32,554 bases of DNA from Comamonas sp. (lineage in GTDB: Bacteria > Pseudomonadota > Gammaproteobacteria > Burkholderiales > Burkholderiaceae_C): NCBI RefSeq assembly GCF_009360615.1, contig NZ_SPEY01000063.1, positions 1-32,554 of the forward strand. The letters are read 5' to 3'. Each line of letters opens with the position of its first letter. Within the stretch, counting starts at the first letter, position 1. The position numbers and the translations under genes were made by a program. A model generated the notes under the pieces. That model searched no databases. It was not told the DNA's origin and was given only the letters and a program-made list of their open reading frames with translations. Shown here one piece after another: positions 7,984 through 15,226 of this stretch.

Positions 7984-8628
7984 ATGTCTGCATTGCGCAA
8001 GTGGCTGATTGCCGGTTTGCTGGTCATCGTTCCCCTGGTGATCACGCTGGGCGTGCTCAACTGGATCATCGGAACGCTGGATCAGACGCTGGCCATTCTT
8101 CCCGAAGCCTGGCAGCCCGACCGATTGCTGGGCATGCATATTCCGGGCTTTGGCGTTATCCTGACCCTGCTGATTCTGCTGATCGTGGGCGGCATTGCCA
8201 GCAATTTCATCGGCCGCAAGCTGGTGGGTTGGGGGGATGCACTGGTACGCCGCATTCCTGTGGTGCGCTCCATCTATTCCAGCGTCAAGCAGGTCTCGGA
8301 CACCGTGTTCTCCGACAGCGGCAACGCTTTTCGCACGGCGGTGCTGGTGCAGTGGCCGCGCGAGGGCGTATGGACCGTGGCTTTCGTCACAGGCCAGCCC
8401 AGCGGCGAGGTGGCGGCCCTGCTGCGCGACGAGTATGTCAGCGTCTTTGTGCCCACCACGCCCAACCCCACCGGGGGGTATTTCGTGCTGGTGCGCAAGA
8501 GCGAATGCATCGAGCTGGAGATGAGCGTGGATGCGGCGCTCAAATACATTGTTTCGATGGGCGTGGTGGCTCCGCCAGACCTCGCCCTGATCGAAGAATC
8601 CAAACAAACAACCTTGTCGCACCCCTAA
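7984..8628 (+). CDS. DUF502 family membrane protein
   Basis: A 214-residue protein with two N-terminal membrane segments: LIAGLLVIVPLVITLGVLNW at about residues 8-27 and FGVILTLLILLIVGGIAS at about 56-73. A soluble region with the DUF502 signature follows (RRIPVVRSIYSSVKQVSDTV, then FVPTTPNPTGGYFVLV). A role in membrane integrity or trafficking has been suggested for plant relatives of this family (LCV/COV), but the bacterial function is unknown. It starts 14 bp after the fmdB-like stop and ends 18 bp before aspS, so the three are probably cotranscribed. Confidence 0.9.
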   Translation: MSALRKWLIAGLLVIVPLVITLGVLNWIIGTLDQTLAILPEAWQPDRLLGMHIPGFGVILTLLILLIVGGIASNFIGRKLVGWGDALVRRIPVVRSIYSSVKQVSDTVFSDSGNAFRTAVLVQWPREGVWTVAFVTGQPSGEVAALLRDEYVSVFVPTTPNPTGGYFVLVRKSECIELEMSVDAALKYIVSMGVVAPPDLALIEESKQTTLSHP

Positions 8629-8646
8629 GGTGCAGGAAGAATTTTC

Positions 8647-10476
8647 ATGGCAATGCGTTCTCAATACTGCGGTCTGGTGACCGAAGCCCAAATGGGCGAA
8701 ACCGTGACCCTGTGCGGCTGGGTGAACCGCCGCCGTGACCATGGTGGCGTGATCTTCATCGACCTGCGCGACCGCGAAGGCTATGTGCAGGTGGTCTGCG
8801 ATCCCGACCGCGCCGAGATGTTCAAGGTGGCCGAAGACGTGCGCAACGAGTTCTGCGTGCAGGTCAAGGGTGTGGTGCGTGCGCGTCCCGCCGGCACTAC
8901 CAACGACAAGCTCAAGAGCGGCCAGATCGAAGTGCTGTGCCATGAGCTGAACGTCCTCAATGCGTCCGTCACGCCTCCTTTCCAGCTGGACGACGACAAT
9001 CTGTCGGAAACCGTGCGCCTCACGAATCGCGTGATGGATCTGCGCCGTCCCGTGATGCAGCGCAATATGATGCTGCGCTACAAGACCGCCATCCAGGTGC
9101 GCAACTTCCTCGACAAGGAAGGCTTCATCGACATCGAGACTCCCATGCTGGGCAAGTCCACGCCCGAAGGCGCCCGCGACTATCTCGTGCCCTCGCGTGT
9201 GCATGATGGCGAGTTCTTCGCGCTGCCCCAGTCGCCCCAGCTGTACAAGCAGATGCTGATGGTCTCGGGTTTCGACCGCTACTACCAGATCACCAAGTGC
9301 TTCCGCGACGAAGACCTGCGTGCTGACCGCCAGCCCGAATTCACGCAGATCGACTGCGAAACTTCGTTCCTGAACGAAGAGGAAATCCGTGCCATCTTCC
9401 AGCGCATGATCAAGGAAGTGTTCCAGACCCAGCTGAACGTGGATCTGGGCGAGTTCCCCATCATGACCTACCAGGATGCGGCCTTCCGCTTCGGTTCGGA
9501 CAAGCCCGACCTGCGCGTCAAGCTCGAGTTCACCGAGCTGACCGACATCATGGGCGACGTGGACTTCAAGGTCTTCTCCACCCCCGCCACCACCAAGGGC
9601 GGCCGTGTCGTGGCCCTGCGCGTGCCCGGCGGCGCTGCCATCTCGCGCGGCGAGATCGACGGCTACACCGAGTTCGTCAAGATCTACGGTGCCAAGGGCC
9701 TGGCATGGATCAAGGTCAACGACGCTAGCATTGGTGCTGGTGACGATCCGGAGAAGCGTTGGCCTGGTCTGCAGTCGCCCATCGTCAAGAACCTGCATGA
9801 TGCTGCCTTGACCGAAATCATCAAGCGCACGGGGGCTCAAAGCGGCGATCTGCTGTTCTTCGGTGCAGACAAGGAAAAGATCGTCAACGATTCCATCGGT
9901 GCGCTGCGCCTGAAGGTCGGCCACAGCGAATTCGGCAAGAAGAACGGCCTGTTCGAAGACAAGTGGGCACCTCTGTGGGTGGTGGACTTCCCCATGTTCG
10001 AGCATGACGAGGAATCCGGCCGCTGGGTGGCCGTGCACCATCCCTTCACCTCGCCCAAGGACGGCCACGAGGAACTCATGGCCACCGACCCCGGCAAGTG
10101 CATCGCCAAGGCCTATGACATGGTCTTGAACGGCTGGGAGCTGGGCGGCGGCTCGGTGCGTATCCACCGCGCCGACGTGCAGGCCAAGGTCTTCGAAGCC
10201 CTGAACATCACGCCCGAACAGCAACGTGCCAAGTTCGGCTACCTGCTGGACGCGCTGCAGTACGGCGCACCTCCCCACGGCGGCCTGGCCTTCGGCCTGG
10301 ATCGTCTGATCACGCTGATGACCGGCTCCGACTCCATCCGCGACGTGATTGCCTTCCCCAAGACACAGCGCGCCCAGGATCTGCTGACCCAGGCTCCTTC
10401 GCCCGTGGATGAGAAGCAGCTGCGCGAGCTGCACATCAAGCTGCGCAATCCCGTGGTGGTCACCTCCGAAGCTTGA
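8647..10476 (+). CDS. aspS: Aspartyl-tRNA synthetase (likely non-discriminating, Asp/Asn)
   Basis: A 609-residue class IIb synthetase that charges tRNA-Asp with aspartate. The N-terminal OB-fold anticodon domain is [23 protein letters not shown]. Motif 2 is [23 protein letters not shown] and motif 3 is GLAFGLDRL near the C-terminus, with the bacterial GAD insertion domain between them. The anticodon domain has His at position 32 (RRRDHGG) and Gly in RPAG, where E. coli has Leu and Lys; this pattern resembles the non-discriminating enzyme of Pseudomonas, which also charges tRNA-Asn for GatCAB. GGAAGAA precedes the ATG, and a second in-frame ATG lies two codons on. Two hairpins follow, the second a terminator. 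Confidence 0.97.
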   Translation: MAMRSQYCGLVTEAQMGETVTLCGWVNRRRDHGGVIFIDLRDREGYVQVVCDPDRAEMFKVAEDVRNEFCVQVKGVVRARPAGTTNDKLKSGQIEVLCHELNVLNASVTPPFQLDDDNLSETVRLTNRVMDLRRPVMQRNMMLRYKTAIQVRNFLDKEGFIDIETPMLGKSTPEGARDYLVPSRVHDGEFFALPQSPQLYKQMLMVSGFDRYYQITKCFRDEDLRADRQPEFTQIDCETSFLNEEEIRAIFQRMIKEVFQTQLNVDLGEFPIMTYQDAAFRFGSDKPDLRVKLEFTELTDIMGDVDFKVFSTPATTKGGRVVALRVPGGAAISRGEIDGYTEFVKIYGAKGLAWIKVNDASIGAGDDPEKRWPGLQSPIVKNLHDAALTEIIKRTGAQSGDLLFFGADKEKIVNDSIGALRLKVGHSEFGKKNGLFEDKWAPLWVVDFPMFEHDEESGRWVAVHHPFTSPKDGHEELMATDPGKCIAKAYDMVLNGWELGGGSVRIHRADVQAKVFEALNITPEQQRAKFGYLLDALQYGAPPHGGLAFGLDRLITLMTGSDSIRDVIAFPKTQRAQDLLTQAPSPVDEKQLRELHIKLRNPVVVTSEA

Positions 10477-10492
10477 TGACCCAGCTCCCCGT

Positions 10493-10513
10493 GAACAGCG
10501 CCGAGCGCTGTTC
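10493..10513 (+). repeat. Perfect hairpin just downstream of aspS
   Basis: A 9-bp perfect stem GAACAGCGC / GCGCTGTTC with a CGA loop lies 16 bases after the aspS stop, just ahead of the true terminator. It has no U-tract, so it may protect the 3' end or assist termination. Confidence 0.6.
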
Positions 10514-10520
10514 ACACCCG

Positions 10521-10553
10521 GCGCCAGTTCGCAAAAGCGGCTGGCGCTTTTTT
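10521..10553 (+). terminator. Rho-independent terminator of aspS
   Basis: A stem GCGCCAG / CTGGCGC is followed by six T residues and ATTG. It should end the fmdB-DUF502-aspS transcript. Confidence 0.85.
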
Positions 10554-10592
10554 ATTGCGGTGAAGTTCGGAGCCGCCGGCGCATATTCATAG

Positions 10593-10654
10593 TGAAATTC
10601 AGGTGGCTTCTGGCGTGAGATCAAGGCTTGGAAAGCGAGGGCAGCTATAAATAT
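10593..10654 (-). repeat. Degenerate ATAGCT-type interspersed repeat
   Basis: Read on the minus strand, it runs ATATTTATAGCTGCCCTCGC, TTTCCAAGCCTTGATC, ACGCCAGAAGCCACC. It resembles the repeat at 1868-1926 in the ATAGCT...CGCTT core. It fills the aspS-nudB gap, where I see no gene and no clear promoter. Confidence 0.35.
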
Positions 10655-10718
10655 TGATGGCCATCAAGCAGCAGGGCGACTCTGGCTGATGCCATCCTGG
10701 CCGCGCTAATATGGGGTG

Positions 10719-11222
10719 ATGGAAGTCAGGCCCTACAAGATTCCGCAGTCCGTGCTGGTCGTGATCTACCGTGAAAACGGCCAGGTGCTGCTGCTGCGCC
10801 GCAGCATTGCCGCGCCAGAGGGCGAACCTTTCTGGCAATCCGTCACGGGCAGCAAGGACAGTCCGGACGAGGACTGGCGTGAAACCGCTGTACGCGAGGT
10901 GCGCGAGGAAACCGGCATCGACGCGCTGGCACCGGACTGTTGCCTGACGGACTGGGAACTCGAGAACGTCTACGCGATCTATCCACAATGGCTGCATCGC
11001 TACGCGCCGGGCGTCAGCCACAACCAGGAGCGTGTTTTCGGCCTCCGTGTGCCCCTGGGCATGAGCGTGCACTTGAACCCCAGGGAGCACACCGCATATG
11101 CCTGGCATGATTGGCGTGAAGCAGCCCGGCGCTGCTTTTCTTCTTCCAACGCAGAAGCCATTTTGCTGTTGCCGCGCTTCGAGCCGGCGCTGGCCGAGCG
11201 CCGGTGCGGGCAACAGCCTTGA
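10719..11222 (+). CDS. nudB: Dihydroneopterin triphosphate diphosphatase NudB (Nudix hydrolase)
   Basis: A 167-residue Nudix hydrolase that removes pyrophosphate from dihydroneopterin triphosphate, the second step of folate synthesis after FolE. NudB features are the N-terminal YKIPQSVLVVIY, FWQSVTGSKDSPDEDWRETAVREVREETGID (the Nudix box, about residues 42-72, with REVREETG as its core) and the C-terminal W-REAA segment. The spacing between the Nudix glycine and first glutamate is one residue longer than in E. coli. A GTG sits immediately before the ATG at 10719; I prefer the ATG. folE lies about 970 bp downstream, which supports the folate assignment over a generic Nudix call. Confidence 0.9.
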   Translation: MEVRPYKIPQSVLVVIYRENGQVLLLRRSIAAPEGEPFWQSVTGSKDSPDEDWRETAVREVREETGIDALAPDCCLTDWELENVYAIYPQWLHRYAPGVSHNQERVFGLRVPLGMSVHLNPREHTAYAWHDWREAARRCFSSSNAEAILLLPRFEPALAERRCGQQP

Positions 11223-11236
11223 AATCATCAGTGCCT

Positions 11237-12001
11237 ATGTCTGAAGTTCAGTTGTTTACGCCGCCAGAGCCGCAGATCCTGCGTGTGGCCACCTACAACA
11301 TTCACAAGGGGGTGCAGGGCCTGGGCCCGGCAAGGCGGCTGGAAATTCACAATCTGGGACTCGCGGTGGAGCAGCTCGATGCAGACATCGTCTGCCTGCA
11401 GGAAGTGCGCAAGATGAACCGCAAGGAGGAGCAGTACTTCGACCGCTGGCCCGCTGTGCCGCAGGCCGAGTACCTGGCTCCGGAAGGCTATGAGTCCGTT
11501 TATCTGACCAATGCCTACACCCGGGACGGGGAGCACGGCAATGCCCTGCTCAGCCGCTGGCCGGTGATCGGCTACCAGCACGAGGACATCTCGGACCACC
11601 GCTTCGAGCAGCGCGGCCTGCTGCATGTGGAGCTGGACATCCACGGCAGGCGCGTGCATTCCATCGTCGTCCACCTGGGCCTGATTCCGGGTAGCCGCGT
11701 TCGCCAGATTGCACTGCTGCAGCGTTTCATCGAGCGTGAGGTGCCGCCCAATGCGCCGCTGGTGGTGGCAGGCGATTTCAACGACTGGGGCAATCAGATC
11801 AAGCGCATGCTGGCGGGCTTCGGCCTGTTCGAGTACGAAGAGACGCAGGGCATACTGACCTATCCCTCGCGGCTGCCGATTGCGCAGCTTGACCATATCT
11901 ATGTGCGCGGCCTGACGCCGCTGGGGCTGCAGGTACCCAAGGGGCGCATCTGGTGGCGCATGTCGGACCACCTGCCGCTGATTGCGGAGTTCAGGCTGTA
12001 G
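11237..12001 (+). CDS. Endonuclease/exonuclease/phosphatase family protein (YbhP-like)
   Basis: A 254-residue protein of the EEP superfamily of Mg-dependent phosphodiesterases, with metal and catalytic motifs TYNIHKG, LQEVR, NALLSRWPV, GDFNDWGN and the C-terminal SDHLPL. The sequence looks like the YbhP group, whose substrate is not established. The frame is open further upstream (GTG at 11204 would overlap nudB); I place the start at the ATG at 11237, 14 bases after the nudB stop, though no strong Shine-Dalgarno is seen. In many proteobacteria a ybhP-type gene is followed by the cardiolipin synthase gene clsB (ybhO). Here folE follows instead, after a 192-bp gap. Confidence 0.85.
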   Translation: MSEVQLFTPPEPQILRVATYNIHKGVQGLGPARRLEIHNLGLAVEQLDADIVCLQEVRKMNRKEEQYFDRWPAVPQAEYLAPEGYESVYLTNAYTRDGEHGNALLSRWPVIGYQHEDISDHRFEQRGLLHVELDIHGRRVHSIVVHLGLIPGSRVRQIALLQRFIEREVPPNAPLVVAGDFNDWGNQIKRMLAGFGLFEYEETQGILTYPSRLPIAQLDHIYVRGLTPLGLQVPKGRIWWRMSDHLPLIAEFRL

Positions 12002-12070
12002 CAGCCCTGGGCCCGGCCCTGTGCCTTCCCCTTTCTCGCCATCTCTGGCTCCGGGTGCAGGCTGATTGAG

Positions 12071-12120
12071 TGATTGCTCCTGAAACAATAGCTTCCGACG
12101 CCTTGTGAATCTGCCTCTGG
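12071..12120 (+). repeat. Possible degenerate ATAGCT-type repeat before folE
   Basis: TGATTGCTCCTGAAACAATA followed by GCTTCCGACGCCTTGTGAAT resembles the repeat at 1868-1926 in layout (ATAGCTT, short spacer, GC-CTT). The match is weak. The rest of the 12002-12193 gap shows no gene or clear promoter. Confidence 0.3.
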
Positions 12121-12193
12121 ATGCCAAATCCTTTGTAGCTTCGGGAAGTTGATTCACTGGTACCATCCTTGGATGTTCAGAGATCTCGCCGAT

Positions 12194-12895
12194 ATGAAAA
12201 AAGACAACCAGGCCGAAGGTACGCCCGTCTCGGTCAAGATCCGCGAGCGGCTGCAGGCGGCAAACAAGCGTTTTCACGCCAACGACAATATTTCCGAATT
12301 CATCGAGCCCGGCGAGCTGGAGAAAATGCTGGACGAGGTGCAGGAGAAGATGCAGGGCGTGCTCGATTCCATGGTGATCGACACCGTGCACGACCACAAC
12401 ACCCGTGCCACGGCCCGCCGCGTGGCCAAGATGTATTTGAACGAGGTCTTCCGTGGCCGCTATGTGGCCCAGCCCGCGATCACCGAATTCCCCAATGCCG
12501 AGCACCTGAACGAGCTGATGATCGTCGGCCCGATCACCGTGCGCAGTGCCTGCAGCCACCACCTGTGCCCCGTGATCGGCAAGATCTGGATCGGCGTGCT
12601 GCCCAACAAGAACACCAATGTGATCGGCCTGTCCAAGTACGCGCGTCTGGTGGACTGGATCATGGGCCGTCCGCAGATTCAGGAAGAAGCCATCATCCAG
12701 CTGGCCGATCTGATCATGGACAAGACCCGTCCCGACGGACTGGCCGTGGTCATGGAAGCCTCGCATTTCTGCATGTCCTGGCGCGGCGTGCGCGAGATGG
12801 ACTCCAAGATGCTGAACTCCGTCATGCGCGGTGCCTTCCTCACCAACTCCGAACTGCGCCGCGAATTCCTCTCGCTCATAGCAGCCCGAAAATAA
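12194..12895 (+). CDS. folE: GTP cyclohydrolase I FolE
   Basis: A protein of about 233 residues that converts GTP to dihydroneopterin triphosphate, the entry step of tetrahydrofolate synthesis. Zinc-ligand motifs are CSHHLCPVIGK and SHFCMSWRGV, and VHDHNTRATARRVAKMY and SKYARLVDW are further family segments. The start is uncertain. In-frame candidates are a TTG at 12149, an ATG at 12173 and an ATG at 12194. I use 12194 because the protein then begins with a short variable tail before PVSVKIRERLQAANKRF, as I recall for relatives, but 12173 is possible (240 residues). NudB, encoded upstream, uses the FolE product. A hairpin terminator follows at 13048-13076. Confidence 0.94.
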   Translation: MKKDNQAEGTPVSVKIRERLQAANKRFHANDNISEFIEPGELEKMLDEVQEKMQGVLDSMVIDTVHDHNTRATARRVAKMYLNEVFRGRYVAQPAITEFPNAEHLNELMIVGPITVRSACSHHLCPVIGKIWIGVLPNKNTNVIGLSKYARLVDWIMGRPQIQEEAIIQLADLIMDKTRPDGLAVVMEASHFCMSWRGVREMDSKMLNSVMRGAFLTNSELRREFLSLIAARK

Positions 12896-12896
12896 A

Positions 12897-12983
12897 TGAT
12901 CCCCCTGTGGCGCTTCGCGCCTTCCCCCAGGGGGGGACGACGCCTTTGCTGCGGGTCAGCCCTTGCTTGGCGCCCCTCGCATG
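12897..12983 (+). repeat. Full copy (B) of the ~85-bp CCCCCTGTGGCGC interspersed repeat
   Basis: It begins two bases after the folE stop and aligns with 3821-3909 in inverted orientation, with shorter similarity to 693-729. Potential hairpins are GGCGC-TTC-GCGCC and CCCCC-A-GGGGG. It is followed by an interrupted inverted repeat (TGTGA, 8 bases, TCACA). Confidence 0.7.
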
Positions 12984-13047
12984 TGATGCGCCAGTCACAT
13001 CACGCACTGGCCATACCTGGCCAGATGAGCGACTGAATTTTTCTTTT

Positions 13048-13076
13048 CAAAAGGCTGCGCATCGCGCGGCCTTTTG
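13048..13076 (+). terminator. Terminator hairpin of folE
   Basis: A 13-bp stem (CAAAAGGCTGCGC, loop ATC, GCGCGGCCTTTTG) with one G-T pair and a T-rich 3' arm, placed 15 bases before the next start codon. The A/T-rich arms would also allow termination from the other strand. Confidence 0.7.
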
Positions 13077-13090
13077 CATTTCCGGCTCCC

Positions 13091-13981
13091 ATGTCCCTGC
13101 AAGCGTTCACTCTCATCATCCTGGCCGGCCTGATTCATTCGGGCTGGAACATCGTGGCCAAGAAGGCCGGCGGAGACGCCCGCTTTTCGCTCTACACCGC
13201 CATCTGCAACGCCGTCATCTGGCTGCCGCTGGGCTGGTGGCTGGGCAAGGATGTGGTGCCTGGCTGGGGCTGGATGGAGTGGGCATTCGTCACCGCCAGC
13301 GCCGTGCTGCATGTGGCTTATTTCATAGTGCTGCTGCGCGGCTATCGCGTGGCCGACCTGACGGTGGTCTATCCGCTGGCGCGCGGCAGCGGGCCGCTGA
13401 TCTCCTCGCTGGTGGCCGTGATCTTTCTCGGCGAGCAGATCTCCACGCTGGGTGCTGCCGGCATTGCGGGCGTGGTGCTGGGCGTGTTTCTGATCGCGGG
13501 CGGCCCGCGCATGATTGTTGCCATCCGCGAGGGGCAGGATCTGGAGGCGCGCCAGCGCGTGCTGTCCGGTCTCTACTACGGCCTGCTGACGGGGCTGTTC
13601 ATTGCCAGCTACACGGTGGTGGACAGCTATGCCGTCAAGATGCTGATGATGTCGCCGATTCTGTTGGACTATATGGGCAATCTGATCCGGCTGGTGATTC
13701 TGGCGCCGCTGGCCGCCCGGGACTGGCCCGAGACCAAGCGCCTGTGGCGTCTGCAGTGGCGCTATGCGGCCGTGGTGGCGTTTTTCAGTCCCATTGCCTA
13801 TGTGCTGGTGCTGTATGCGGTGCAAAGCGCGCCCATCTCCCATGTCGCGCCTGCGCGCGAGGTGTCCATGCTGTTCGCGGCCCTGATCGGCGGCAGGCTG
13901 CTGGGCGAGGGCGACCGGGCCTTGCGCATCGCCGGCGCCATCATGATCGCTCTGGGCGTGACCGCTCTGGGGCTGGGTTGA
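13091..13981 (+). CDS. EamA/DMT superfamily transporter
   Basis: A 296-residue integral membrane protein with about ten hydrophobic segments arranged as two EamA repeats, typical of drug/metabolite transporters that export amino acids, nucleosides or other small molecules. Family-like segments are LTVVYPLARGSGPLISSL in the first half and SAPISHVAPAREVSMLFAAL in the second, where the conserved proline/alanine-rich helix of DMT proteins is expected. The substrate is unknown. The first membrane helix starts at the N-terminus and includes LIHSGWNIVAKKA. It is separated from folE by a terminator and from the LysE-type gene by 78 bp, and may be cotranscribed with the latter. Confidence 0.88.
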   Translation: MSLQAFTLIILAGLIHSGWNIVAKKAGGDARFSLYTAICNAVIWLPLGWWLGKDVVPGWGWMEWAFVTASAVLHVAYFIVLLRGYRVADLTVVYPLARGSGPLISSLVAVIFLGEQISTLGAAGIAGVVLGVFLIAGGPRMIVAIREGQDLEARQRVLSGLYYGLLTGLFIASYTVVDSYAVKMLMMSPILLDYMGNLIRLVILAPLAARDWPETKRLWRLQWRYAAVVAFFSPIAYVLVLYAVQSAPISHVAPAREVSMLFAALIGGRLLGEGDRALRIAGAIMIALGVTALGLG

Positions 13982-14059
13982 AATGGGCGGATGCATCGAA
14001 TCGGCCTGCAGCCTTTGCCGATGGATCGCAAGCCGCTGTTTTTTTGAAGAGACCTGACA

Positions 14060-14707
14060 ATGCCGACCTGGGAAGTCCTGATCACATTCTTTGGCGTGGC
14101 CCTGCTGCTGGGCCTGAGCCCCGGCCCCGACAATCTGTTTGTGCTGGTGCAATCGGCCCAGCGCGGCTGGCGCGTGGGGCTGTGCGTGGTGGCAGGCCTG
14201 TGTCTGGGCATTGTCGGGCACACGGCGGCGGTGGCACTGGGCCTGGCGGCCGTGGTGGCCGCTTCGCCCATGCTGTTCACGGTGCTCAAGCTCTGCGGTG
14301 CTGCCTATCTGGCCTATCTGGCCTGGGGAGCCTGGCGTGCGCCCGTGCATGTCGAGGAAACTGCCAGGGCGCAGACCGAGCGCGATGTGCTGAGCTTGAG
14401 AGCTGCCATGCGCTGGATGGGCCGCGGTGTGCTCATGAACCTCACCAATCCCAAGGTGCTGATCTTCTTTCTGGCCTTCCTGCCCCAGTTCACCGACCCG
14501 GCTCGCGGCAGCGTCGCGCTTCAGGTCATGGTGCTGGGCTGCGTGTTCATGCTGGCGGCCTGGCTGGTGTTCGGCTCCATCGCCTGTTTCTCGGGTCTGT
14601 TCGGCCAGCTGCTGCAGCGCTCCGCCAGCGCCCAGCGCTGGCTCAACCGCATTGCCGCCACCGTCTTCGGCGCGCTGGCGCTGCGCCTGGTGATGGTGCA
14701 GAGGTAG
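14060..14707 (+). CDS. LysE/RhtB family amino-acid exporter
   Basis: A 215-residue protein with about six membrane segments of the LysE/RhtB translocator family, which exports amino acids and related compounds. The diagnostic N-terminal motif LGLSPGPDNLFVLVQSAQRG (about residues 18-37) and the central MNLTNPKVLIFFLAFLPQF are both present. The C-terminal helix (FGALALRLVMV) matches the family pattern. The length is normal. The exported substrate cannot be told. It ends 13 bp from the convergent tautomerase gene, with no clear terminator between them. Confidence 0.92.
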   Translation: MPTWEVLITFFGVALLLGLSPGPDNLFVLVQSAQRGWRVGLCVVAGLCLGIVGHTAAVALGLAAVVAASPMLFTVLKLCGAAYLAYLAWGAWRAPVHVEETARAQTERDVLSLRAAMRWMGRGVLMNLTNPKVLIFFLAFLPQFTDPARGSVALQVMVLGCVFMLAAWLVFGSIACFSGLFGQLLQRSASAQRWLNRIAATVFGALALRLVMVQR

Positions 14708-14720
14708 CGAGGGACAGGGC

Positions 14721-15113
14721 CTAGCGATGCTGGTGGCGAAACTCCTGCGTTTTTCCTCCGTATCCATAGGCCGCGGCACGCGCATCGATCAGATGCACAT
14801 AGGAGACCTCGTGCAGCCTGGGCAGCAAGCCCGCCATGGTCTGGTGAACGGCCTCCAGATAGAGCGCTTTTTCCGCCTTGGTATTGGTTTCGTCGGTGAT
14901 GCTGATGCCCAGGTAGAACGAGCTATGGCCGGTTTCGGCCAGCGTGCGGCCGTCGATCCACCATGCATCGGCAGGCACATACCGAATGGAAATGGCGATG
15001 AGCTCGGGCTGCTTGTGCAGGATGTCCCGGGTCAGGCGCGCAATCTGCGAGCTGACTTCGCGGCCGAGCTGGGCATCGGCTTGTCCCGATAGCTGGATGT
15101 CGATATGTGGCAT
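14721..15113 (-). CDS. Tautomerase (4-oxalocrotonate tautomerase superfamily) protein
   Basis: A 130-residue protein beginning MPHIDIQLSG, so that removal of Met exposes Pro1, the catalytic base of 4-OT superfamily tautomerases. The two-domain-like length (longer than the ~62-residue 4-OT) and the C-terminal segment ending YGYGGKTQEF fit a long tautomerase subfamily. The substrate is unknown. The frame stays open upstream of the ATG at 15113, but only that start gives the N-terminal proline. It is transcribed divergently from a LysR gene across 111 bp carrying a large palindrome, so it is the likely regulatory target of that LysR protein, which is inference from arrangement. Confidence 0.85.
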   Translation of the reverse strand: MPHIDIQLSGQADAQLGREVSSQIARLTRDILHKQPELIAISIRYVPADAWWIDGRTLAETGHSSFYLGISITDETNTKAEKALYLEAVHQTMAGLLPRLHEVSYVHLIDARAAAYGYGGKTQEFRHQHR

Positions 15114-15158
15114 GGCATTGTCCCTGGATGGGTTGGTGAAGACAGCCTCATTCTGTGG

Positions 15159-15226
15159 ATGCTCTATCCATTTGAAAAACGGAAAGATATGATTGATACC
15201 TGCGGTTTTTCCGATGGATAGAGCAT
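15159..15226. promoter_or_regulatory. Long interrupted palindrome between tautomerase and lysR genes (probable operator)
   Basis: ATGCTCTATCCAT (15159-15171) and ATGGATAGAGCAT (15214-15226) are perfect 13-bp inverted repeats. After two mismatched positions the inner arms GAAAAAC (15174-15180) and GTTTTTC (15205-15211) are again perfectly complementary. The 24-bp centre is A/T-rich and includes a TATGAT (15188-15193) that could serve as a -10 for lysR. The right arm contains the lysR ATG (15225-15227). Size, symmetry and position fit a regulator-binding region governing both divergent genes. Confidence 0.75.

Noticed and set aside
7834..10515. 893-codon open frame on the minus strand, opposite aspS, DUF502 and part of fmdB
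   Set aside because: It is antisense to three clear genes, has a His/Gln/Leu-rich composition typical of GC-rich antisense shadows, and shows no recognisable domain.
12169..14724. 851-codon plus-strand open frame across folE, the DMT transporter and the LysE gene
   Set aside because: It is an alternative frame of three recognised genes, Arg/Ala/Gly-rich and without family motifs; a codon-bias artefact.
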